Below are positions 24,028-35,520 of a stretch of 64,000 nucleotides of DNA, one piece after another. Below the pieces are notes generated by a model. It was given only the letters and a program-made list of their open reading frames with translations. It searched no databases and was not told the DNA's origin. The DNA is from Eucommia ulmoides. Lineage: Eukaryota > Streptophyta > Magnoliopsida > Garryales > Eucommiaceae. A program made the position numbers and the translations under genes. The stretch is from the NCBI GenBank assembly GCA_016647705.1, contig CM028336.1, positions 434,001-498,000 of the forward strand. Reading direction: 5' to 3'. The stretch's first letter is position 1. Every line of letters starts with the position of its first letter.

Positions 24028-26086
24028 TCTATTATATAAAACAGGATGGCTTTTTGACTGATTAGGATAAACTTATAATTAAGACAAAAAATATGACTAG
24101 GACAAATCAAATTGTTGACGAGGCTAAATAAATTTGATGACTAGGACAAACATAAAGAAATTAACTCAATTTTGGGCAAATGATTAACTCATTTTCTTAA
24201 TTAAAAAAATTAATTTAATTAATTAACCTTTAAATTAAACTTTAATTACTTCCATAAATAAATATTGTTTTCTTTTTTCATTTTTAAACATCTTAATTAA
24301 TTTTTTTCATTCCTTTTTCATTGCAGTTGAGGGATTCGCTCAAATTTTTTAATTTTTTTTTTTATCCTGTTTTTTTTTTTGTGTCATTATAATTCCTTAT
24401 TCCTTTTCTAATTTCTTGAATGCCCATTAATTGCTCTCTCTTTCCATCACCATGAGAAATTCAAAGAAATTGCGTTGGCTTGCTCATGAGGACCATCTTC
24501 CTTATGGAATTTGATCTAAAACTCACTGTTGATGCTCGCGCCAACCTCAAAACCTTTAGGTATGCTCTCTGCCTTAAAATTTTATTTTTTAAAAAAATTT
24601 CGAATTTGAGTTTTAGATCTGAACGTTTAGGGTTTCAAATCTTGAAATTGGAATGGAAAAAATCAAGCAGTCTCATCACCACTGCCATCAAATTGGGTTT
24701 TAGATATTGAATTTGTTCATATTTGCCACATGAATTTGTTCATATTTAAACCAAGCTCCAACCTCTTAATCATTTGTTTTTCATTTTTTTATGTGATTAA
24801 TTTTTTCTTTGGGTTTGAAATTTTAGGATGCAAGCAAGTTAATGATGGTTGCCATCCCTGTTGCTAATTCCGGTGGAGTTTTGGCGAAAGCTGCCACCAA
24901 GTACTTGAGTCAGTTTATTCGATTAGTGTTTTTATTTGTTCCTAAATTTTGGTTTTTGTTCTATTCTTAAGAATTGGGTAAAAGACAAGAACATATTTTT
25001 CTTTCCCATATTTCTGTTTTTGTTCTTACTTTTTTTGGGAATAGAAACACTAAACAAATGCCTCCTTATTGTTTCTACTTCCCTTTTTTTGTTTGTGTTT
25101 CCAACAAAATAAAAATAAAAAATTGAGGCGAAAAATAAAAATCCAGGAAAAAAATTAAAAAATGTTTCAATTCTTTTTCAAAATTTGCCAATTATTCAAT
25201 TTTTAGGGGACAAAGTGCAAGAAAACAAATACAACACGAAGAAGAAAAAACCATCTCCATTTTATGTACTGTGATGCAAAGATCACTTCAGTCGCTCCAC
25301 CATGGTTTACCACAGCTTGCAATATCTTCATAGGCAATGGTAATTAGAGTACTTTTATTTATTAGTTTTTCATTTCTGTTAATCTTTCATTTTTTCTTTG
25401 ATTTTCCTAACAAATATATTCATAGATTTGATTTCATTTCTTAGTTTTTTGATCTATTAAGAAATTGAATATTAATGTTTTCATAAATTCTAATAAACAG
25501 GATTAAAAATGAAATAATAATTTAATTTTGAATTTTTTATTGATTGGACAAATCATATATTTTTTATCCTCCTATTTGCTATTTGTTTTTTATGTAGCTT
25601 TGCAATTTTATTTCATTTTTAATGTCATCTTTTTTTTTGTTGCCGATTTTATATGTAACATTTTTATCAAATAATAGTGTTAATTTGGATGGATTTTAAC
25701 ACGTGCTATATTATATGGTAAATTTTATTTTATTTTTATTATGGGTTCTTCAAAAGTATTTTGAGGATAAAAATGGTGATGAAGATGAAGATGATTTACT
25801 TTAGTAGTAGTAGCAGGAGGAAGAGTATGTTAATGAAGCAATTCCATGTGTTTTTTTATGGCCGTTGAGTGCTTGACCGGAGGAAAAAAGACAGAAACAA
25901 ATAGGGCACTGGTGAATCTTCTCTTCCATCACTGACTCCGCATTCGTCATTGTTGGACCTCCGAGCTCCTCTGTTTCTTTTGCCATTAGAATGTTGTGTA
26001 AACATAGAAAATTATATATATAAAAAAAAAAAAATTAGGTTCAATTTCTTTTACACCCGTGTCTTCAGGCACGGGTTATACGCTAG
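24028..26086 (+). mobile_element. Non-autonomous Helitron with captured gene fragments
   Basis: The 3' end has the Helitron signature: a 7-bp stem ACCCGTG/CACGGGT (26055-26061 and 26070-26076), then TATACG and terminal CTAG (26083-26086), followed by T. A plausible 5' end is TCTATTATATAAAACAGG at 24028, preceded by A, giving the A/T insertion expected of Helitrons. No Rep/helicase is present. Inside are exon-like pieces: 24480-24560 (ending in AG/GTATG), 24838-24905, and a zinc-finger fragment at 25801-25986 on the minus strand. The 3' end is strong; the 5' end is inferred. Confidence 0.72.
25801..25986 (-). pseudogene. Captured C2H2 zinc-finger gene fragment
   Basis: A 61-codon frame starting with ATG at 25986 contains one C2H2 finger, [21 protein letters not shown], spaced CX2CX12HX3H. 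'QALNGH' is a one-residue variant of the plant-specific QALGGH motif of ZAT/STZ-like regulators. It ends soon after the finger and lacks a second finger and an EAR motif. Since it lies inside a Helitron, it is probably a captured exon fragment; an expressed small protein is possible but unsupported. Confidence 0.6.
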
Positions 26087-26879
26087 TAAACAATAATATC
26101 GAGCAATTTAATTGTTTTTCTTCAAATATGTATATATACATAACTCCCACACTTTACAAGTAATCTCAATTAAAATATGTATATATTACAATCAAATATA
26201 GATCACATGTCAATTCATATAACAAATAATTTTTTTACAAAATATTTTCCCTAAAATTATTTTAATAGAATAACCAAAATTAAATTAAATTTAAGATGAA
26301 ATATTGATCTTAACAAAAGCAAAATTTGATTTCTCTCTGGCGTTTATAAATTTAGTACAAACATTAAAATATATCGATCATCAAATACACTAAAAATTGT
26401 ATTAGAAAAGTATTCAAGCAAAATCAAACTTTCACACAAAACATATCTCTTCCTAGATTGTTGAGGAAATTTCACAATACCATGCTATTGGTTTAAATAA
26501 TTAAGAACAACAATAATTAAACAAATAAGAAAAAACATAAAATAGATAAAAAAAAATAAAAAATACATATTCCTAGATTGAGGGGGTGTAAACACTTTTT
26601 TAAGAAGAGATATGTCATATCTCTGCACAGTTAAATAATGAGTTTTTTCAAAATACAACGATCCAAGGAGTCAATGTGCAAACATGACATCCTTTTATTA
26701 AATTAATCTCAAACTCTATTATCTATATAAAATCAAGTATATATAATAAAATATCTCTTTTCTCTTTTTTTATATCTCAATAGAATCACACACACTATTT
26801 TATATAATATTATATTTTTTTCTCTAGTTTTCTCTATATTTTTTTATATATTCTTTCATTCTCTCACATCTATATATAG

Positions 26880-27205
26880 TATTGAGTTTATCCCACATTA
26901 GATATGGAAGGGACTGTTCATCAGGATATAAATGTAAGAAAAAATCTCATCTCATGAGATAATTTTTTATGTTGAGAGAGACCTAAGATCACCCTACACT
27001 GATATCTCGCAAGTTACAACAATTCTCGCTCAATGGCCATAAAAGAAAAGACTGGTCAAAGATTAGCCAACCAAAAAGCCTGAAGTGTAAGAGAGAGAAT
27101 GTTGAATTTATCTCATATCATATGTGACAGAGATTGGTTGTCAGGTTAAGAATCTCACCTCATGAGTTAGCTTTTCGAGTTGAGATAGGTCCAAGACCAC
27201 CCTAC
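26880..27205 (+). mobile_element. TRIM-like element
   Basis: Two direct repeats of about 115 bp (near 26885-27000 and 27098-27205) begin 'ttatcccacattagatatgg' / 'ttatctcatatcatatgtga' and end 'gaccaccctaca'. The same family is clearer at 28325-28680. The region 26087-26879 between the Helitron and this element is AT-rich with nothing recognised. Confidence 0.5.
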
Positions 27206-27581
27206 ATATAGTGTATGAATTATATATAAATTTTTATAATTTTAAAATTAATAAAATCACTAATTATACAGATAAATATTATAATAATCACATTATAACA
27301 TATATATTTATAATGAAAATTACAAAGTCGTTTTAATATGTTTTATAACTTAATCACAATAATAAACATGTAATTAGAATACGTAATTAAAAATATAATT
27401 AAAAATAATTTTTTTAAATAAAATAAAATAAAATATTTAATTATAAATTATTTTTCAAACATAAATTTCTGTAAACCAAACAAAACAAAACAAAACTGTT
27501 TTCAGATTTATATTTATGTTCCAAGTTTTGAGATAATATAAAAACTACACAAACATGATCTAATGGTACATACAAATTTCC

Positions 27582-30500
27582 TCATAGGAAAGCACCAGCT
27601 ATGAATCGATGGTTCAATACAGCTTCAGCAACTGGCCTCTGTCGAAAGTCAGGATTCAGCATTGCCTAATCAAACAAAAACACTCAATCTCTTAACCTGA
27701 AGAGCCGATATAATATAGGGTGTTTCTGTGGCAAGTCACTTATTTTATCTTTAATTTAAAAAATAAAAAATAAAAAAATCATACACATTTGCAACTTATA
27801 TTTTAGTCCCGATCAGTGAAAAAGAAAAAAGATGAAAGACTCAATACACGCAGTGCACTATAGCAATTGCATGCGTTTAACTTGTGAGTAAAATATTTGC
27901 TAGATATAATAAATACTACACAAGTACGTGTAATCTAGTTACATGTAATTTGTAACTTGTAAATACATGTAACTAACATTACACATGCGTAAGCATATGT
28001 GGGACTAAAACACGAACAAAAACTAGGACTAATAACAAATTACACCTGCTATTCGGTACTAATCACTAATTATCCTTATAATATATGATCAAATCTGAAA
28101 ATAAGAATGAGAGTAGAACCTGCAATAACTCCCAACCAGAACCAGAACCAAGATCAAGAAACCTGACAGCTTCTGCCAGACGATCATCCGCCAAACAATA
28201 CCTACCACACATACATAGCCAAAAAAACAAAACTAAGTATGCAAAACACATATAGCTAATCCCAATTCCCAAAGAGTTGGAAAGAAGGTATTTTATATGA
28301 CTTTTAATTTTGAAGTATTGAATGTATTGTTGGGTTTTATCCCACATCAGATGTAGAAGGGGTTGATGATCAAGTCATAAGTATGAGGGAAAACCTCACT
28401 TCATAAACTAGCTTTTGGGATTAAAAGAGGGTTAAGATCACCCCCACATTGGTTTCAGAGTCCAGATTACAGCAACTCTGACCCAATAGCCACAAAAGGA
28501 GAGACTAATCAAGGGTTAACCCACAAAAGCCTAATGTGTGAAGGAGAGATTATTGGGCTTATCTCACATCAAATGTGAAACGAGTTGGTGGGCAGGTTAT
28601 AAGTGTAAGAGAAACCCCGACTTCGTGACCTAACTTTTGAGGTTGAAAGAGAACTAAGACCACCCCACATGTCTTTAAGTATATGTCTCTTTTTTTCTTG
28701 ATACAAATGGTTGAGGGAGGAGGTTTTGAACACTAAACCTCCCATTAGTGACACAATAGATAATCGTCAGGCTACGAGCTTGGGTTAAGTATATGTCGTT
28801 TTAATATTTCTAACCTCAACAAATTTATCAGTGGATCACGCGTCATTTATATTTTTTATTCTAGTTTTTAAGTGACGCTTATCGTGACATCCTGTATTGG
28901 GAGTCCTTACTCTCTTGTAGCTGCAACATCAAGTTTGAAAGTGTTCTCCAAAAGCCTCTGAAAGTAATAAGAATTAGGGGAACAGCTGTTCTTATTTCTA
29001 AACAAAAACTGGAAACAACTATATTATTGTAATTAGCTCACTTGCAATGAGAGGCTATCCATGATTCCTGCTTCACAAAATGGAACAAAAGACAAGTATG
29101 CAAATAGAAGACCGGCTTCATATCTGCAAAGAACAGTACCGGTTTAGAAGTTAGGGGTTAGGAGGCTGAAGATGGTATAAGTTACATAAGTTATGGTAAG
29201 TTGTGTTTTTCCTTTTTTTTTTTTTTTGGAGGGGGGGTTTACAGTAAGGCGTGTCCGGACCAGCACCTCGACTAATTACTTTTCCGGGTGATCTTAAGGA
29301 CATACTCTCCCACATCGGTCTAGTGCTTTCAAGATTCTTGGGTCATCCCCTGACCTCTTTAATTGGCAAAGAAGAAAGAAATGATGCATGATGACGAATT
29401 TTGAATTACATGGGAGGGGGGTGGGGGGGGGGGGGTGGGGGGTTGGGGGGGGTTACATGTCATCTGCTATTCCAAATACTCTTTTCTCCATGAGAGAGAA
29501 AGCCCCAGCTGCAGAAGCTCGTCTCCAGAGTCCTGATGATAGATTCTCAGCACCTTCTTCTAGCCGAGAATACCTAAAAAACACAAGTGCTGGAATTCAG
29601 TGCAAAAATTTAGATGCATAACTTGACAGGCAGTGTGAACTGTCTCTATGCAACCCCTAAACTAAATATAGAAAAACTTGGTAAAGGATGATGCATGCGT
29701 GCTTTACACCGTAATCAAAGGTTTAATGCATTCACTTTACTTTACTAAATATAGAAAAACTTGGTAAAGGATGATGCATGCGTGCTTTACACCGTAATCA
29801 AAGGTTAAATGCATTCACTTTACTTTTTTTTTTTTAAATAATAAAGTGTTGAATCCCACATTGATGTTGGGACATCTGATATATTCGCAGTAGTTTGGCA
29901 AAATCCACGCTATGCGTGAGGGGGCGTGTTGAATTTCACATCGCTCGTGTAACCTAATCCTGGACGATATATAAAGTTTAGGGCAATCCTCCCCTTACAA
30001 GACGTCTTTTGAGATTGAGTTAGGCCCATTGATCAAGTGATTGAACCGAGATTGATTTTTTTTTTTAAAATCACATCATGTTAATAAAAATATTTCGAAA
30101 TTAAATAACGGGGGGTCTATTTGAAGGGTAGGTGACCGCCATGGTATCATGTAGCAAAAGCATACCGTATATCAACTGAAAAGGCGAGATCTCGAAGGCG
30201 AGGAATTAAGTAAGCAGCATCTCCCTCAAATATTGTACTGCCATTTCAAGTAGAACATAAAGTTATGTTGATCGTTTTAAAAAGCCAAGACAAGATGTAA
30301 AAATTTTGGAATCTAATTACACACTTTCAGGCACATACTTGAGAACTACAGAAGAAGGTCCAAGACTCTGATGCAGCCTCTCGTGGTCATGCATATAGGC
30401 TAAACCGCTTATAACACCCTGAAGAAGCTTAATAACAAAGTACCTTTTGCGCTTTATAGCTCGCTCTTTATCGTAAGGATTCCAAAATGTGTCTCCCTGT

Positions 30501-32935
30501 GCTACATTTTTCGAATTTTTTTCACTTGTAATCTTTGTGTAGTCTGCAGCACTGTATTTCCCATAATTCCTAAAAGCAAGCCACTGAAAGTAAACAAATT
30601 TGTGCAAGTTGTGATTTTTGTTTACCCGCTGAAGGTTCGGTTAAAAATATAGAAAACCGACAAATTTGATCAAACGGACCTGCTCCCCTGTTTTTGTCTC
30701 AAATCCTCCAAAAAGTATTTGGATATTTTGAGAAATTTCTTTTGAACTGCTCTGCAATAAAAATGTCATATTTAACAATACAACCAATTAGGACTGGCAA
30801 TACACGCGACACAATAATTAACACGAAATAACATGATAATTTTGAATCTTATTTTGAGTTATCCATTAATAGGTGACACGATAAGTGACATAATATTAAT
30901 TAATCAATTTATCACACATTTTAATGAATTATTTTAAATATACACACATATATAACAATTAAATTAGTGTGTGATAAGTTATCATGTCATGTTCATATTG
31001 ACACGATATATTATCGTGTCATATTCATGTTAACAGATAACACAACACGAAACACGACCCGATGACACAAATTAACAGCCATACAATCGATAGTATGCCT
31101 AAGGAGTGTGTTGGGAGATTCTAAATAGGGAATTGAATTAAAGAATTGAGTAATTTGCATTTGCTTGAAGCCAGAATGAAAAATATTAATTTACTTGAAG
31201 GAAAATATGAGCATTTAACTCATTTGCGGCCATTTTGTCTGCCTCAATTCCCCCAACTTGTTTTCCGGGATATACCTGCATATGATCAAATGGCCCAGAA
31301 TAGAACATAAAGGCAACATTGAAAAACTTGATCAAAAAACAATTCAAATATGAAACAAATTTTGCACACATAATAGAGTAAAAGTAGCAAAGTGTTTCAA
31401 ATATAGCGAATGAATGCCTTTGGCTCACTAATAGTTGCTATCGAAGCCAGAAATTTATTACAGAGAGGGAGCACAAAAATATGCCCAAAAAAATTATTAC
31501 CCCTTAAAGAATGGTTTCACTTTTCATCAAAAATAAATAAATAAATGATACTACCAAAGGAATAAATTTATAGACTAACTATAATTAGCTAATTTAATTT
31601 GTTTCAAAATTTTAGAATTAAAAATCCCCATCTATATTACAAAATCGATCTGAGAATTCCCCACCTATATCCAAAAAGAATAAAAAATTCAAGAAAAAAT
31701 TAATGTTTATTCGATATCGAATTGGGAAAAATCACATGTAGCACTTTTAACATATATATATTTTCGTAATGTTACGTAACATCGGTAAATAATTGGGTTA
31801 AAGTCTAAATTTGTAAGATGTGGGTTAAGAAATTTAATATAAATTACAAACTACCAAGAACGTAGTTGGATAAATTAATAAAATATAGGGTAGTAATAGA
31901 AATATTAAAAACTTAAGAGGTCGGTGCTTTTCCTAGTAAAGGGGTGGCTCCGCTCCTGGCTGCTATGGCCGGCTAAACCTATGGTTCTTTTAGCCTTCCA
32001 ATACAAAGATTTAAACCCAACATTAATTGAAAATTAACGCACATCAATGAAAAATATATACCCAAAGGTGTGAGTCCGGTTGGGTTGGCAAAGGGAGATG
32101 TCCTTTTTCCAAGGTTCGATTAGAAATCATAATTAAATCTTGAATTTAATCCTAAATGCATTAAGCCGATAGTGGATGGGGGAGTGCGGCCCTAAGATCA
32201 CCATAAAGGTGATTAGCCGAAATGCGCGTAAGTTGACCCCGACACACCTTACCGTAAAACCACGGAAAAATGACAAATATATGGTGGCACAAACATAAAC
32301 AACTTAATCAAAAACCCTTTGATCTATGGTCTAAAATTAATTGAAATATCAACATAATATAATAAAGAAACAAAACCAGTACCTAATAATCACCTTAAAA
32401 ATAACTGGAGTACCTCTATATGGACCTTGAGCTATCCTTCCTTCATAAAGCCTGCAACAAAACTGCCGCGCATGGTGTTATTAGGAAGACAACGAAGGAA
32501 TTGCGATGAGGAAATGGCGTATTTACCACAATATAATCAATGTACTTATGCACCTGATCTTCACATTGCCTTCTCCGACGTCCTGAACTCTCAATCGTCC
32601 CATGTCGTCGCTCAAATTCTCAATGCTCATCCCCGATTGAAACCCCGAGTAGCTGGATTAACAACAATTCTCGATCAAATTCAAATTCAAATTCAAAACA
32701 GGAGAAAATCGATAACCGAAAAAATAAATCAATACCTGGTGATGTTCATGAATCCGTAGCTTCCGATGAGTCTCCCGACTTCGAAAGAGTTGGGATCGGT
32801 GATCAGACTCGCTCTGCATCGGCGAGACGGATGAGTTAATTTCGTCTGCGAGGGAATCAAATTGGAGCTTCTGGAGCAGCGTAAGCTCAACGAAGCTCTG
32901 CATGAAGAGAAAGAATGGGGAGCTGTGAGAAGCAT
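27582..32935 (-). CDS. Plastid-directed protein-kinase-fold protein, probable pseudokinase
   Basis: Twelve exons join in frame to 412 residues: 32935-32736, 32652-32554, 32451-32394, 31275-31195, 30751-30680, 30583-30339, 30237-30166, 29573-29457, 29123-29042, 28957-28911, 28201-28120, 27665-27582. The N-terminus (MLLTAPHSFSSCRASLSL) is Ser/Arg-rich and poor in acids, like a chloroplast transit peptide. Kinase-like parts in order: a Gly-rich 'GRLIGSYGF', 'PVIFKVYPG' (VAIK-like Lys), 'GLAYMHDHERLHQSLGPSSV' in place of the HRD loop, 'RLRDLAFS' in place of DFG, 'ADDIYEAGLL' (DVWSFG-like) and 'RQRPVAEAVLNHRF' at the end. HRD reads HQS, so the catalytic Asp is absent. Plant genomes carry a conserved single gene of this type annotated as protein kinase superfamily; its function is not known to me. 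ATG 32935 is the first in frame. Introns hold a MITE, TRIMs and SINE copies. Confidence 0.88.
27735..28075. mobile_element. MITE-like repeat in the last intron of the kinase-fold gene
   Basis: An AT-rich segment with 'gtaacttgtaaatacatgta', 'tagtcccg' and 'ttggactaat'-type sequence shared with 43835-44190 and a longer relative at 51485-52115. The three copies diverge a lot. It has no coding content and I could not fix its ends. Confidence 0.45.
28325..28680 (+). mobile_element. TRIM-like element in intron 10 of the kinase-fold gene
   Basis: Direct repeats of about 115 bp at 28330-28450 and 28555-28672 share 'ttatcccacatcagatgt'/'ttatctcacatcaaatgtg', 'aagt.tgag.gaaa' and 'aagatcacccc.cacat'. 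Right after the first comes TTGGTTTCAGAGTCC, a decayed initiator-tRNA-Met primer site. Total about 345 bp, no genes. Same family as 26880-27205. Confidence 0.6.
29228..29362 (-). mobile_element. SINE-like element, copy 3
   Basis: Reverse-complement copy of the 14915 family, with 'GGTCCGGACACGCCTTACTG' at its 3' end and A-tail side at 29215 (a T-run on the plus strand). It lies in an intron of the kinase-fold gene, close to exon 29123-29042. Confidence 0.5.
29661..29826. repeat. Near-perfect 83-bp tandem duplication
   Basis: The segment starting ACTAAATATAGAAAAACTTG is repeated exactly one 83-base period later, with a single visible difference (GTTTAATG versus GTTAAATG). It lies in intron 7 of the kinase-fold gene, just beside the TRIM at 29845. 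So little divergence means a recent event. Confidence 0.85.
29845..30045 (+). mobile_element. TRIM-family repeat in intron 7 of the kinase-fold gene
   Basis: Starts GTTGAATCCCACATTGATG and ends 'TTTTGAGATTGAGTTAGGCC'. It shares 'ggcgtgttgaatttcacatc', 'tatataaagtttagggcaat' and 'caagacgtcttttgagattg' with copies at 39119-39335 and 48489-48690 and, reversed, with the TRIM at 6308-6745. It probably supplied one of the two crossover points of the large tandem duplication. Confidence 0.75.
32066..32268 (+). mobile_element. SINE-like element, copy 4
   Basis: The longest copy of the 14915 family: 'gtccggttgggttggcaaag', B-box-like AAGGTTCGATTAG near 32119, 'taagatcaccataaaggtga', 'gacacaccttaccgtaaaa'. 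It sits in intron 3 of the kinase-fold gene, between exons 32451-32394 and 31275-31195. Confidence 0.55.
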
Positions 32936-35239
32936 GCTGGGACTGAGGAATTTCAATGGCGCGAATAGACGATAATGGAGGGGTGAACTGGAGAAGATAG
33001 GAGGGTGGGGTTCAAAGTGTAAATTAAGTCAGCCTTATCTCTCCCCACCTCAGGAACGCGGCAAATACATCAAAATTTTATGAGGTAATAATCTGGTCTC
33101 AAATTTTCTTAGGTTTACATCTCTTTTAATAGTTTCGCACTTGAACTAAATCGCATTTTCTCACTGATTTTTCTCCTCGATGGATGTTATTTCTAAATTC
33201 TCTCTAAAACTGAAAAAAATAAATAAATAAATATCTCGGTGAGCATCTAATATATCATATCTCTCAAATTTAATCCAGAAAAAAATCAGGACTTAAATCA
33301 ATAAGTTGAAAGCTACAAGACCTACAATGGATTGATCACCATCATTTTTGTATACTTGTTAAATTCAGGGGAATTTTCAACTTTCATGGATTCCATGATA
33401 ATAGGTTGAGGATCATACTTTACTTTTTTTGTGCTTCTAGGTTTTTTCCTCTTTTGAATGACTGATCGCTTAAAAATAATACAATTTTTAATGGTACTGT
33501 GATATTGGTGTAATACGGTATTCAAGGAGGTGTCGAATTACAGAGATCGGTTTTATAACTATCGATTTCTAATTAGTTTTCTTTCCAAAATGAAAACAAA
33601 TTTTGATTTGAGTTTTGGGTTTTGATATAAGAAAAATAAAATATTAATCTAAAATAAATTAAAATAGATAACCGGGTTAGGAATTGCGGGTTTCGTATTT
33701 TGGACTCATGTGGGTTTCGTATTTTCTTTTTAATTCAGATTTGTGTAAACGAGTGTTTCTAATTACAAGCCGGAATTTCTCAAAAAGATTCGATTTATTA
33801 TTCTTCGGTATGTAATTCCTACGTTACTATAATTTAGGGTAAATGACAATTTAGACATAAACTATTCAAATCAATAATTAAATCCCAATAATACGATTGT
33901 ATGATTATTAGATCTAGACTACATGTACTAGATTTAACGTTCTGAAAACAATTGAATCTAAAATTCAAAATTTGTACAAGAACATTTTGAAAAGAAATCC
34001 AACCACAATGAACTATTTCAAACATAATATTCCTCATCACAAAATTGTTCACACATAATCCGAAATTAAATAAAAAATATAATATTACATGAAATCCAAA
34101 TTATTTACCCGAATTCTAACCCGATTGACCGGCGATTATCCGTTCATGGCTATTATTCTTCCCAAGAAGATGTTCAACAATTGTTCCATGAAGAATTCCA
34201 TACCAAAATCCAGCCGCCAAAAAGAAATCGAGAAGAAAGTAAAGAAAACAAAATGAAAGAAGAAAAAAAAAAAAAAACTCATCTTCAAAACATTGCCAGC
34301 CTTCTAATAAATCAGAAGAAACATCAATCTCCCCATAATTGCGGAATATTTTCCCATTTTTAATGGCCAATTAATGACCATTAATTGGCCAAAAACAATG
34401 ATGTTGGGCTTGTTGTCTGCTGTGAACAGTTAGGTTTGGGCCAAAGGAACAAAAATTGAAATAAAAGAGAGATTTGGGCCTTGGCCCAATGCATTACTTG
34501 TTCAACAATTTGGTAGAGAGAAATGACCAACTTCGGACGTCTGTATCTTTCTCATTTGAACTCTGACCAGTCGTTGGAAAGCTCAGAGAGATTACTTTCA
34601 TGTGAAACTTGTTTCATCCCAAAAATCCAAATGTGAAAATAGTTATGGCCAAAAGAGCAAACATATGTCTCCATTCTAGCGCAAGAAATCACGACTTTTA
34701 TCCGGTTAATCATTTTATTGCGCATTTTGTTTCTAAAAGTGTGTTTTTGATCTAATTCTTCAAATCTATAAATTTCTGGTGTGTTATTTTCTTTACATTG
34801 TTTATTTTTAGTTGTTTGGTGTGCACCTAGTTAATAATATATTTTCGCTGCTATATAGAGATAATAATTAATTTAAGATTAAAATTAATTATTTAATTTT
34901 TTGAAGTATTTTCTCTGATAATTTTTATATCTACCCAATTTCCTCCCTCTTAGATAGTTCATTGGGCCAACAAAAATAATCATTAATATCAAAATGAAGA
35001 GTATAAAATGTTGATCACAATTATATATTTTTCACAAATTTATACTATATTGAATGTCTACAAGTTGAGTTTTTTTTGTTAGTATTTCTTTGCTAAATTA
35101 TTGGGTTATTAAGGATATAACGCCCAATCATTTTTTTTTGCAGAGAATGACATTGATTCTAAATTAAATGAGATACATGAAAACTTAAAGACCATTTAGT
35201 AAACATTAATGTTTATTGTTTCTTCAATTTATACCAACA
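32936..35239. other. Intergenic DNA between divergent kinase-fold gene and HSF copy 1
   Basis: Upstream regions of a minus-strand and a plus-strand gene. Parts match the second unit: 33322-33525 resembles 44640-44800 ('attgatcaccatcattttt', 'ataggttgaggatcat'), and 34960-35130 resembles 45530-45690. The stretch 33560-34950 has no clear counterpart and no recognised gene. An 84-codon minus-strand frame (34116-34370) with a phenylalanine/leucine run is not convincing. Confidence 0.5.
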
Positions 35240-35405
35240 AGGTGTAGCTCGAGTTGTAAGGCACACTTAAGTTAAAGCAGTTGAGTGGTCTCTATAAGGT
35301 CGGGAGTTCAAGCCTACGAAAAAGCACATGTTGGGAAAAACAACCACACCCTTCCGAACAACACTTGTCTTACGCTCTGAATGGATGTGGGACACTCATG
35401 ATATA
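35240..35405 (+). mobile_element. tRNA-derived SINE-like element
   Basis: A-box-like TGTAGCTCGAGTTGTAAGG (35239-35260) and B-box-like GGGAGTTCAAGCC (about 35303) are spaced like an internal pol III promoter. Beyond them is a tRNA-unrelated body ('ccacacccttccgaacaaca') and a weakly A-rich end. This is a different family from the 14915 SINE. Confidence 0.5.
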
Positions 35406-35520
35406 CCAAAAAACAAAACAAAAATAATTCATCAATTTATTTATAGAATCTACTTAATGTAATAATAATTTTAAAAAAATTATTATTATTTCTTCCCCCC
35501 ACCTAAAAAGGAAAAATAAA

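Noticed and set aside
32936..32956. Start of the kinase-fold protein at 32956
   Set aside because: That codon is TTG; the first ATG in frame is at 32935 and gives a normal transit-peptide start.
34116..34370. 84-codon minus-strand frame with a membrane-like run
   Set aside because: The hydrophobic run comes from a poly-T/poly-A tract; no homology or gene context.
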